From Tissierellia bacterium (GTDB lineage: Bacteria; Bacillota; Clostridia; Tissierellales; Peptoniphilaceae), in contig JAAYFJ010000055.1 of NCBI GenBank assembly GCA_012728295.1, positions 32,094 to 96,093 on the forward strand: a stretch of DNA of 64,000 nt, written 5' to 3'. The notes beneath the pieces are model-generated. The model was not told the origin of the DNA. It was given only the letters and a program-made list of their open reading frames with translations, and made no database searches. Both the position numbers and the translations under genes were made by a program. Positions 18,101 to 27,400 of the stretch are shown one piece after another (the first letter of the stretch is position 1; each line of letters starts with the position of its first letter).

Positions 18101-21100
18101 AATATGTTTTCAGCTTCAAGTTCTGCTACTGTAATATCAGCTTTTATCTTGGCATTAAATTCTAAGGTTACCATACTATTAGTCATTTCTGTAAATCCTG
18201 TTGTCTTAGCAAATATTATTGTATTGTTTTCTACACTTATATCTCCACTAATAACAGTTCCATCTTGTTTTGTTACTTTTGCACTATCATCTACTATTGA
18301 TAATAGAGAATTGACTTCATCCTTTATTACAAACTTCTTCATCGCTGATGTGCTTCCTACCGGTACACTCACCTTGTAATTAAACTCTTGGTTAAAGTCT
18401 TTAATGTCAATGGATTTCGCATCATTTACAGTCTTAGCTGGTACTAGGTCACTGACGTTATTCCACGTTAAGGCTACAGCTATACTTTGGTCAGCTGTTA
18501 TGGTGAATTTAATTGGATTGTTGTTTAGGACATATCCTGCTGGTGCTTCCGTCTCAACAAAGTAGTAATTTCCTGATTCTAGTCCTGAAACTGTCAGCTT
18601 ATTGCTTGTTGCATCTACTGCTGCTTCGCCTTCCCCATTAATTTGAACTAGTGTGTCTGTCGTACTATTTGGTTCATCTCCAGCTTGTTTATATAGTTTA
18701 AACTTAGCTACTTGATCTCCACTTGGTGGTTCTCCATCTACAACTTTTGTAAGGATTACATTACCCTTTGGTAGTTGAACTGTAACTGTATTAGATTCAA
18801 CCTCTGGTTTGTCATTTAGTTTTAAGCTAGATTTATTAGGAACTTTATTTTCTAAATATCCACTTAAATCTGCCCCATCTTTGATATTAGCTTTAATTTC
18901 TACTCTTATTGTCTTTCCTGCTAAATCTTCAAAGGCATTACCAAAAATTCCACCAGCGAAACCTTTGTTAATGGTTAAACTTATATTTTGTGCATCTAAT
19001 GCGACTGTTTCAGTCAATTTATTATCTAGCTGTTCATCTACATATACTTTAACTTTTGATTGTTCTGTTTCAAGTACGCTTTCCAATGCATCGGTTAATA
19101 CTAAGGTACTATATCCATTAATATTTGTTGGCACTTTATAGCTAATATTGTAGGTGAACTCATCTTTAATGTTTCCTAGAACTATATCATTTTGTGCATT
19201 TACTGTTTTCACCGGTGTTGGTGCATCTCCCGGTGGAATTACTATAACTTTGTTTGAGGTCTTTGGTTTTCCATTAAAGATTAACTTTCCTTCATTTGGT
19301 ATCTTGCTGTCTAGATATTTTTGTGCTATTTGATCTAGTGTTACTGTGTCTTTAATCTTTGAAACTATTATCAAAGTAATGGATTTTCCTGCGTAATCTC
19401 CAAAATTATCTGTGATTACTAAGCTTACTGTATTCTGTTCGTCATCGTATACCATTTTCTGTGCTAAATTTTCATCTGTTTCCCCATTTACTTGCACTTC
19501 TAACGATTCTACTGCTAGCACGCTTTCAAGTTGGTCCTCTATTGAAATATTTGTATATCCCTCAATATTAGCTGGTACATCTACTTTGACTTTGTAGGTG
19601 AATTCATCATCTCTTTGGTTTAGCAATGCTTCTACCGAGTCGTTTACAGTCTTTTCTACAGTAGGCTCATCTCCTGGAGGCGTTACATTTACTGTATTAG
19701 AATATACAAACTCGTATTTATTAATAGCAAGTTGTGCTTTATTCGGGACAGTTGCAATTCCAGAAGTCATATATGGTGCTAATTGCTCAGGTGTAACATC
19801 AGACTTAAAGTTTGCTTCAAATTCTAGTCTAAGAGTTTTTCCTGCCAAAGTATTAAAGTCAAAGTCCGGATCCAACGCATCATTGTTAATGATCAACTTA
19901 ACTGTATTCTCATCATTGTCATAGCTTACAAATCCCTTTAAACTTTCATTAACAATATCATTTACATAAACTTTTACTTTTCCTAGGCTCGTTTCTAAAA
20001 CTGGCTCTAACTTATCAATTAGATACAGTTTGTTATACCCGGTTACATTTTCAGGTATTTGGACTCTAACATCGTAGGTGAATTTTTGATCCTTTGCACC
20101 AAGTTTAAGTGGAGTTTCAGTTGAATCACCATTGATACTCTTAATAGGAGTTGGAACTTCTCCTGGTGGTGTTACCGTTACTTTATTTGATGTGGAGCTT
20201 AGGTTTCCTACATTTAAGATTGCCTTGTTTCCAACTATAGAATCTGGATTGGCTTGTAAAAACTCTGCTACGCTTCCTTTTATCTTTGCATCGAAAGTCA
20301 AGACCACGGTCTTACCAACTAGGGCTTGAATCTTATCTATTTGAGTGAATTTAAATGTGATTAGATTGTTATCTACGGTAAATTCTCCACCTTCAGTTGT
20401 TCCTGGTACATGTTCTGTACCGTCGATGGTCACCTTAATATTACTTGCTTCTAGACTTACATCTACTTGGTCTGTTAATGTGAATTCACTCCATCCATCT
20501 ACCTTAGTTACAGGTACTTTAACTTCATAGTTAAATACTTGGTCAAATGATGTAAGGTCAAGGTGTTCTACATTATTAACTTTTTTCTCTGGTGTTGGGA
20601 TTTCAGATTTAGTATTATCCACTGTAAAGTTTGTAAATCCATCTCCCGCTATTACTTGTGCTATACCATTTGTGTCCACTGTTATTGTGAATATTCTTGG
20701 TGTTGCATTCAGCACATATCCTTGTGGAGCTACATTTTCTATAAAGTAGTAACTTCCCGGCTCAAGATCTTTCACATGAATAATGTCATGACCCTCACCG
20801 TTCTTAGCGGTAGAATATCCTCCTAAACTTACACCATTTGGCGCAGTTCCTTTATACAGTTCAAATGTTGCCGATGTTCCCGCAGGTAGAGCTTGTCCAT
20901 CTGCCGTCTTTATTAATGTTACTTCTCCTACTGGCACTTTTACTTTAACTGTTTCAGAATCAACTTTTGGATTGTCATTGATTACCAGTCCTGCAGTATT
21001 TGGTATTCCACTAACTTTATATTCTTCAGGCAGTTCAGAGTACACAAAGCCATCCTTCAATTGTACCTTGAAAGTTAAAATAATTGTCTTATTCGCTATC

Positions 21101-21381
21101 TCTGCTAAATTATCTGTTTTTGTCAGCGTTACTGTTTGTCCACTTGCTACAGGTTGTACGCTCAGGGCAGCTCCTTCTACTGTATCTAAGGTCGCTTTTG
21201 CTGAACCTTCTACTATTTTGAATAATCCATCTACACTGTCGCTAATGACTAAATTCGTCAATCCTTCAACAGATCCTACCGGAACTTTTATAGTAAAGGT
21301 GCGTTCTGCTGTAAAGTTTTCAAAGTAATCTTTATCTGCTTCTTTTGTAATTACAGGTTCAGCACTATCTTTAAATGTCAA
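12148..21381 (-). CDS. Giant surface protein segment 4: tandem D2-module rod
   Basis: A 3,077-residue open segment dominated by about fourteen D2-type modules of roughly 130-150 residues, each opening with a P-T-x-x-K-x-V-N/D-G hinge and containing F.Y.V.V.VP....GY....I.D.L..VLE. They are separated by SpaA modules (GEVTLIKTADGQALPAGTSA, GSVELTKTLEGETPQIGQ). Near its C-terminus there are Cna-B modules (VNIPVTKSWKYADGTEIP, MSIPVQKLWNGEKPTDID). It stops at TGA 12148-12150 in TVTLSEDSQ-stop-MQTIEDL, precisely where sister modules have the conserved tryptophan (ANEWKVTFTDL, GPTWKGEFTGL), so TGG to TGA is the simplest history. Confidence 0.85.
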   Translation of the reverse strand: MTFKDSAEPVITKEADKDYFENFTAERTFTIKVPVGSVEGLTNLVISDSVDGLFKIVEGSAKATLDTVEGAALSVQPVASGQTVTLTKTDNLAEIANKTIILTFKVQLKDGFVYSELPEEYKVSGIPNTAGLVINDNPKVDSETVKVKVPVGEVTLIKTADGQALPAGTSATFELYKGTAPNGVSLGGYSTAKNGEGHDIIHVKDLEPGSYYFIENVAPQGYVLNATPRIFTITVDTNGIAQVIAGDGFTNFTVDNTKSEIPTPEKKVNNVEHLDLTSFDQVFNYEVKVPVTKVDGWSEFTLTDQVDVSLEASNIKVTIDGTEHVPGTTEGGEFTVDNNLITFKFTQIDKIQALVGKTVVLTFDAKIKGSVAEFLQANPDSIVGNKAILNVGNLSSTSNKVTVTPPGEVPTPIKSINGDSTETPLKLGAKDQKFTYDVRVQIPENVTGYNKLYLIDKLEPVLETSLGKVKVYVNDIVNESLKGFVSYDNDENTVKLIINNDALDPDFDFNTLAGKTLRLEFEANFKSDVTPEQLAPYMTSGIATVPNKAQLAINKYEFVYSNTVNVTPPGDEPTVEKTVNDSVEALLNQRDDEFTYKVKVDVPANIEGYTNISIEDQLESVLAVESLEVQVNGETDENLAQKMVYDDEQNTVSLVITDNFGDYAGKSITLIIVSKIKDTVTLDQIAQKYLDSKIPNEGKLIFNGKPKTSNKVIVIPPGDAPTPVKTVNAQNDIVLGNIKDEFTYNISYKVPTNINGYSTLVLTDALESVLETEQSKVKVYVDEQLDNKLTETVALDAQNISLTINKGFAGGIFGNAFEDLAGKTIRVEIKANIKDGADLSGYLENKVPNKSSLKLNDKPEVESNTVTVQLPKGNVILTKVVDGEPPSGDQVAKFKLYKQAGDEPNSTTDTLVQINGEGEAAVDATSNKLTVSGLESGNYYFVETEAPAGYVLNNNPIKFTITADQSIAVALTWNNVSDLVPAKTVNDAKSIDIKDFNQEFNYKVSVPVGSTSAMKKFVIKDEVNSLLSIVDDSAKVTKQDGTVISGDISVENNTIIFAKTTGFTEMTNSMVTLEFNAKIKADITVAELEAENILTQGIQNKASLSVNDKPSVDSDTVYVKPVLGDAELIKTVDHNQLADGQSAKFDLYKGTPSTGTKVGDTLTTDANGKITVKNLVPGDYYFIEVEAPAGYKLDITPRVFKILGGGKVGTNPVVVNVNNTKADTPTPTKTVDDVNALTLTSLNQEFTYKVEIPLGDVNGITSFVIKDTVDDFLTITENSAKVTIGDTVSGTVASVDGQNITYIASADDISSMASKVVTLEFKAKIKEDTTYEALKEAYADLGIPNKAGLTINTNPEVETNTVKVTPTFGSVVLTKTSEGQILPAGLSAEFGLYRVNSSGDVFIKDYQTVNGKIEVLNLSPGSYYFIEKTAPAGHILDESKREFTVNADGTTTEGANFTNFTVDNKVPKEGPSIVKDVDGGTHKDLSELHEEFTYCVKVAVPNAVDGYQSFVIEDQIDSLLTIVEKTITVDGYDLQTTDGSLTEDSNLVKYEFANGFDYTKIASKTITLAVKAKVKDGVTTDQISGAYADNKVPNTAKLVFNSTPRNSNTVTVTPPGETPPITKDVEGKESINLGTLDQEFKYYVKVQAPANTQGYTKLELIDTLESVLEVASTEVQVAGVKNQALTDAVIVTGQEVKLELDDKYDYSNLAGKLVNMVITAKVKEGSDISGFQNNEGISNTAELIFNNNPKVDSNTVTVVPPGEGPSVQKEVLNSAGDNTDKNLLALGTKNEGYKYHISSEVPANVSGYKNITIEDTLEDVLQVPDVSDIKVLLDGVDKTTDFSSYITVEGQTIKLELKKGLLGLGGVDFTSIAGKTIVLEIPASIRADADLSAYASSEVPNKATLTFNGVPKTSNEVKVVPPGETPTPQKDVDGNSSATIENKTDTFIYNLSYEVPNNINGITKIALSDKLENVLETSLDKISVKVDGTDFTGGTKAYDEVTNTVSFSLNANELDGLKGKTVVVNIVANIKADADLTSYANSTVPNKATIILNDNPITQKETDEVPVTLVGKVDIPFEKTWDGVELNAVTLYVVEAVDQDSANAMTIANAVQTLNLAKATGWSGNFTNLPKYDGAGTEIKYFVKEEIPAGYTNEITKDNAGKVIVKNIETPSDVPTPSKDVNGQASLNLGRLDQVFTYHVKVKVPSSIKNFTKFVLEDDLENILEVVSTKVFVNGVENAALSGLVTTDAVTKLVKLDIPVATLENYKNANLDLQIEARIKDGVTAAELEAYVTPTNSTGEIPNKATLAIDDNPDNNKETNNVPVTPPNGDEPGITKEVNGAKEYALDTLNEVHTYTVKTKVANNTNGYQTVVIKDKLEGILEATEVKVSIGGTDETENIANFGSLTNVNGDISLTLNKNFVQMAGKEVVLTINAKVKDTATAEELQPYLNANSIPNKASLKFNDKPETEDSVKVIPPSEAPTIDKKVNGGDQVNVENLTDELNYTMEVKVPENTKDFTKIVLEDTFANILQIQGNATVEVKKADVVDDGLTTEATGKLTTTGQTVRLAIVGAEEANKFVGTTITVTVVAKIDTTKDINSYLVDGALPNTAKLSFTNYPSKDLEDTAKVIPNTDTVNIPVTKSWKYADGTEIPDANIPVGIDKVFVVLYRNKESIAVKELTKANEWKVTFTDLPKIDATGTAYSYRVEELPVDGFEATVTTKDDGSVSIVNKKKDTPTMSIPVQKLWNGEKPTDIDEITIVLTREGDDFRREITLTGPTWKGEFTGLPREDINGNKYTYKVEEQPIPGYEADYSGGGACGYVIYNSPTTGASLVFDKVIAGTETALEGAEFELRGITNPSYSQKATSTAEGKVIFNNLPYGEYTLTETSAPDGYEKLITTWTIKVDREGVVTIDDATSTGFKVENDVLKGSVELTKTLEGETPQIGQIAKFELYKQVGEVDAADNGETDDVKVGEYTTDNYGKIQVNNLEKGMYYFLEKEAPTGYDVNKEPITFSIEGNLNEKVNVTADNKLTKTSITVTKKWVGGSDRPEVKVTLYRKAEGDLPQTVGTVTLSEDSQ

Positions 21382-21407
21382 AGTAATTTCTTCGCCGATT
21401 GTACCAA

Positions 21408-24400
21408 CTATAGTAAATTCTTTGGGTCGGCTAATAGATATCCCTTTGGTGCTGATGTTTCTGTCAATTTATATTTTCCTGGAAGTAGTCCGCTTTCTAT
21501 GACGGTGTCAAAGCTTGTGATCTCAATATCTTTTACTTTAACCCAAGTCGTTCCCACTTCTTTTTCCAGTTTAAATACAGCCTTTTCTCCTGCTGGCCAG
21601 GCGGTGGTTTCGCCTTCAAGTTCTTTCTTAATCTTAACTTCTCCTGATTTAGGAGTAATGTCTGCATTATCACTTACTTTTGGTTGATCGTTAATCTTAA
21701 TCTCAGCTGTATTTGAAAGTTTTCCTTCTAACAAATATGAAGATAATTCTTTGCCTGGATCAATCTTGGCTGTAATGGATAATCTTATAGTCTTTCCTGC
21801 AAATTTAGCGATATCGGCATTTCCATTTATCGTTGCTGTCACAGGGTTTTCCATAGTTGGAGCCAGTGCAGACAGTAGGATTAAGTCTGCTAAATCTTCT
21901 TCTCCCGCAACTAATGGGGTAACTGTTTTTGAAGCTGATTGAACTTGTAGCACATCATTGATTTGGTCTGAAATTTGGAATTTGTTCATTCCTGCAACAT
22001 TGTGCGGAACAGTTGCATCTATGGTATAGGTTATAGTTTCTGTCAGTGCAGTTCCGTCTAGTTCAATATTTTCTTCCCCATTGACTTTCTTATCTATCGT
22101 AGGTTCTTGAGGTGGAGTTATAGTTACTATTTTGTCTTCCGACTCAGGTTTGTCATTTAACTTAATAGTTACCTTATTTGGAATCTTGCCTTCTGCATAT
22201 GAAGTTAAATCTGATGCTACAGCATCCGCTTTAATCTTCGCGGAGAATTCCATTGCGATGGTCTTTCCTGCAAGGGTCAAGTAGTCAAAAGCGTCTCCAA
22301 AACTTGCCTTTATCACGGTCTCTCCTGTAGTACCATCAACATCACTTATCAAGGTATAATCCGTTCCTTCTACCAATGGTTTTGTGCTTCCATCTGAACT
22401 TATGACCGTAAGTTTTACGCCACCACTTACCTCCAATACCTTTGCTAAAGTATCTTTAATAACTAGGGTATTGTATCCTAGCACATTTTCAGGTACAACC
22501 GCTGTGACTTTGTAGTTAAATACCTCATCTAATTCTTTAAGGTCATAATGATTCTCTCCATTGACTTTCTTATCTATAGTTGGAGCATCCCCAGGATTTC
22601 CTGGAACTAAATAAACCTTGTTTGAAGTAGCTGGTTTGTCATTGATTTTTAGTATTGCTTCATTTGGTATGCCTGAAGTGTTTGTTTCAGCAAAAGTTTT
22701 CAATTGTTCCATAGTTACGCCTGCCGCCACTTTCGCTTTAAAACTTAACTTCACTGCACGGTTCGCAATTTTATCAAATCCACTGTTCATAGTGAAGGTA
22801 ATTTTATTTCCTTCTACAACTAAGTTGTTTGCGTCGCTTACAGTTCTGCCATCCGCTGTTACAATTGCACTTCCTGCCACAATTTCAAGTAAATCATTTA
22901 CCGTATCTTCTATTACAAAACTAGTCATTCCTTCAACACTTTCCACGGGCACTTCTACTGTATATTCAAATTGTGTAGATAGGCTTGGCAAGTTAAAGCT
23001 ATTATCTCCATTAATCTTCTTAACAGGAGTTGGAGTTTCTAGTTTTTTATCTGTTACTATTAATTGATACTTTGTAGGTTCAGTATCTGTTGCAGGTGTC
23101 GTTGTAAATTGTGGCTCTCCCACGACTACATTATCTGCATGTTCTTCGGATACATATTTACTATATACAGTAGGTACTCCTTCTGCATTTACAAATATTG
23201 TGTATTCTGTCTTATCCACTTGATACCCTGTTGGTGCTTCTATTTCTTTTAGTGTGTAGACTTTCTCAGAAAGAATTCCATCTAAATTAATCTTTCCGTT
23301 GTTGTCAGTTTCTTTTGTAACAGTTACAGTTTGACCAGCTTTATTAACATAGCTTAAGCTAAATCTTGCTCCCTCTAAATTAACTGCTGGGTCAGAGTTA
23401 TCTCGTTTTAATAGTGTAAAATTCTTTGAACTATTTAGTGTATTTGTTACTTTAACCGTTTCACTTGTAGCTGTTTCTCCGAAGCTTTGGTCTGTAGGTA
23501 CAGCCTTATAGCTTGCAGTATAACCTTCAGGAGTTGTTTCTAATACATAGTAATTGTAAAGTTTACCATCATCTGTATATCTGTGAAGTAGTTGGTTTTC
23601 AAAGTGAATTGGTAGTAATCCCGTTCTCACTTCTGCATGAAGTCTATTATCTGTTTTTGCCAATTCATTGAAACCATTATCTAGGGTATCGGCTTCATCT
23701 CCTTCAGCAGATTTTAATTCCCCCGTAACAGGATCCAGTTCATCAGGCTGCCCATTTACAATTGCCCTTTGTAAAGTGAAGGTTAAAAATTCTGGTCTAA
23801 TATTATGTTTATTATCCTCATCGTCCCAAACTTTTGTAATTGGAACTATTACCAGTTGTTTGTTTACAATTCTTCCTGGATCTTCTGCCGTAAACTCGGA
23901 CTTTTTGTAAAGCTCTTCAACAGCATCCGTTTCTTTATTTACACCGGAAATAATAATTCCTCTTTCATTATTTCCAATGTCAGCACCAATTTCTATAATA
24001 TAGAAATCATATCTGGAAACAAAATTAATTCTATGGAATACGCCACCTCCATCGACATAGCCATTTGGATAATACTTTTCAAATAGAAGATATTTTCCAT
24101 TTTCAAGCCTTTTATCTATGGTTATCAATCCATCTGCTCCAGTGGTGTAGTCTACTTTAATGCCTGCAGGTAGTTCTGGGCCTGTTTCAACTACATTTCC
24201 CTCGCTATCATACTTTTTATACTGTTCTAATATAAAGGTTGCATCTGTCAATGATACTTCATTATCACCAATTTTGAAGTCTGCAATCTTCTTAAGAACC
24301 AAACCAAATTGCTCCACCGGTTTAACGGTAGCACTACTATTTATACTTATTTCTCTATTCACTTTAAAATTAGCAGTATTTACAAAATTTCCCTCTGTCA

Positions 24401-27400
24401 ATATCAATTGGCTTATGGAGTTAAACTTACTATTTATAGCAGCAGAAAAAGTAAATCTTATGGTTTTCCCAGCCAAGCTACTTATAAGATCCTTATTAGA
24501 GGTTTCCATATCTACAACATATTGCTGAGTAGAAGTCGCTTGACTTACAGTTGTCCCTTCTTGAAGTGCAGAGTAAGGAATTTGATCTTCTTCTACAGCA
24601 AAACCACTCCCTTTTCCTGCTCCAACTTTAACATTTGCTGTATATGGAGCTGCTATATCTATGCCCACAGGCAATGTGTCGGAAAAAGATATGGTCTCAT
24701 ATCCCTTAACATTTGCAGGTATCTCAACATCTACAATAAAATCGAAAGTTTCTTTCCATGTCTTCATATTGTAGTGCTTGTAATCTCCACCTTCAGTTTC
24801 TAAAGCTACATCTTTCTCATTAGCCATTTTGTTAATTGTTGGTAATTCCGGCAACGGATCTACTACGTTTCCTAAATCATTCTCCGTTATTTCTTCCGAG
24901 AAATTTCCCTCGCTGTCTTTTTTATATATCTTAGCTAAATTTTCTTCCATTCTAATTTCAAACTCGATTGCTTCAATAGCTAAGTATCCTTCAGGTGCTT
25001 TAGTTTCAGTTAATACATACTTTCCTAAGTCCAAATTTTGCATCTCAATTACACCATCGGCATTGGTGGTGTATGTTCTATGAGGATATCCAGCATCTGA
25101 TGACTTTGAAAGTACAAAGGTTGCACTTTGACCAGCCTTTAAGCTTTCTGCCTCACCATTTTGATTTGCTATTTTCTTTGTCAGTTTTAGACTTGTAAAT
25201 TTAGTCTTAATATTTACATTATTTGTTTCAATAGTATTTTGTGGCTTATCGTTGATATTAATAATAGCTTTATTAGGCACAGTTAAATCAGGGTGTATGT
25301 CAATAAAGGCTTCCGGCGTTAATATTATCTTAGCTTGAAATTCAAATATTAAGTCCTTGTTTTCTATCTGTCCCATGTTGCCGGATAATCTATCTATCCT
25401 AAAATTTTGCTTTCTTAAAACTTCAGTAGTGTTCATATCGAAATATTCACTAATATCAGTATCGCCTACCATTACTTTTGCAGTTCCTGGAACAATCTGC
25501 ATAGATTTATCAACTGTATCAGTTACTTCTAAAACGTTAATATCGCCTATTCCCTTTACAGGTGCTTTTATCTGGTAGGTTACAATTTCATTATGAGAAG
25601 ATAAACTATATTCATCCAAAAGCTCGGTAGCAGTTTTAATTTTCTTTTCAGGTTCTGGCTTTTTATAGTTCAAGAATAAATATCCAGAGTTGTCTGTAGC
25701 TTCATTTTCATCGGGGTCTACCAAATTAAACTTATCAGGAACAAAGCTTGGAACTCCTGCTTCATTAATCTTTACAAGAACTACTCCAGAATTATAGATA
25801 TAGCCTTTTGAAAAGTCGTCTTGTTTTTCATATAGCTTATAGGTTATTCCTTTTTTTACGCCTTCAAATTGTATTAGCCCTAAATCGGCTGACTTAACTT
25901 CTTGTATATTTCCATTTGGCTCTTCCAAAATAAAGGTTGTACCAACAATCGCTTCATTCGTATCACCATCACGCTTTATAATTCTAAAGTTTGTTTCGTC
26001 TAAGGTATTAGTGATATTAAAACCATCTATTACAGTACTATAATTAGGAATTGAATCCTCTTCTATATAGTAAATATATTCCCCTTTAGAAACAGGGTCA
26101 TATTTTAATAACTCAGGTTTCCCATCCTCACTTATAAATTCATAAGTCCATGGATATAGAACATCCTTTGTTTCAATAAGCTCTGGCTGACCATTTTCAC
26201 CTAGTTTTCTATAAAGTTTAACTACTATACTATTAGGTCTGGTTCCATGACTATTTTCATTGTCTATCCATGTTTTTACTCCATTAAATGTCAGTAGTTT
26301 ATTGTTATATACTTTTTCAGAATCAATATCTATTCCATTTTCATCTCTGAAAACAATAAATTTAACCGCTCCAACACCATTTACAATAACCTGAATCCTG
26401 TCATGAATAGGCACAGTATCACTCGGAGCTGTTTCTACCATCCAATATTCTCCAACAGGAACATTTTTATATTTAACTATCCCTTCATAGTCAGAAGTAG
26501 AAGCATACGCTCGTCCAGGATCTCCTGTAAATGGTTCTATAATAGGATCTCCAACAGATCCATCAGGGTTGTATTTGTACAGCTTAAATAGAGCACCACT
26601 TAATCCTGTCGTACCTAACAATTTGGTAAATTCAATATCTCTTAGAATAGTTGGTTTTACACTTACTGTGGAGAATATCTTTGTTTCCCCATATTCAAGT
26701 GAAACTGTATTTGGAATAGTTCCATCTTGTAATACGATACCTGTATCGACCAGGTTTATTCCCGGTTTTACTTTAACTGACACTTCTATGCGAATGTCTG
26801 TACCTTTGTAATCGCTAACGATTGATGAAGGAAGAATAAATTTTATTTGATTTTGATTGTTCCATCCTCCTGTGGATAAAAAGTTTTTCGCAATATTATC
26901 TTCCTCAGTTGGCCAAGTGGTGTCACTACTATTCTTTAAAAACACTTTTACATCTTGTACTTCAAAGTGGTTAGGAATATTATCTATTATTGTATAATCA
27001 ATATCATCAGCTGAACTTGGAATTTTAAAGTCTATTCCGTACTTCCATACTTCTCCAATTCCAATTGGATAAGTCTCTGATGAATATTCAGGACGATTAT
27101 CCCCTTTAACTTGTTTATTTATTGTGGGAGTTTCCGCTAATCTATTATCTGTGACATATGGTTGTATAGGGTTGCCGGTAATATTTGCATCTCCACCTGT
27201 CGCCTCTATTTTAAAGCCTCCTGCTGGTATCATACCATCTTGGCTTATATATCCTTTTGGTGCAGATGTTTCCAAGAAATAATAGTCTCCAGGTTCTAAA
27301 TTTCTTACTTCAACTGCACCTGCTCCGCTTATTAGTATATCTCCTACTAATACATCATCATTCTCTTCAGGATTAGAGATAGGGTCAGCAGTCCCTACTA

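Noticed and set aside
10298..21328. Numerous plus-strand ORFs of 60-160 codons opposite the giant surface gene
   Set aside because: They lack ribosome sites, are low-complexity Ser/Val/Phe/Leu-rich and mirror the Thr/Asp/Glu-rich codons of the minus strand. They are antisense shadows.
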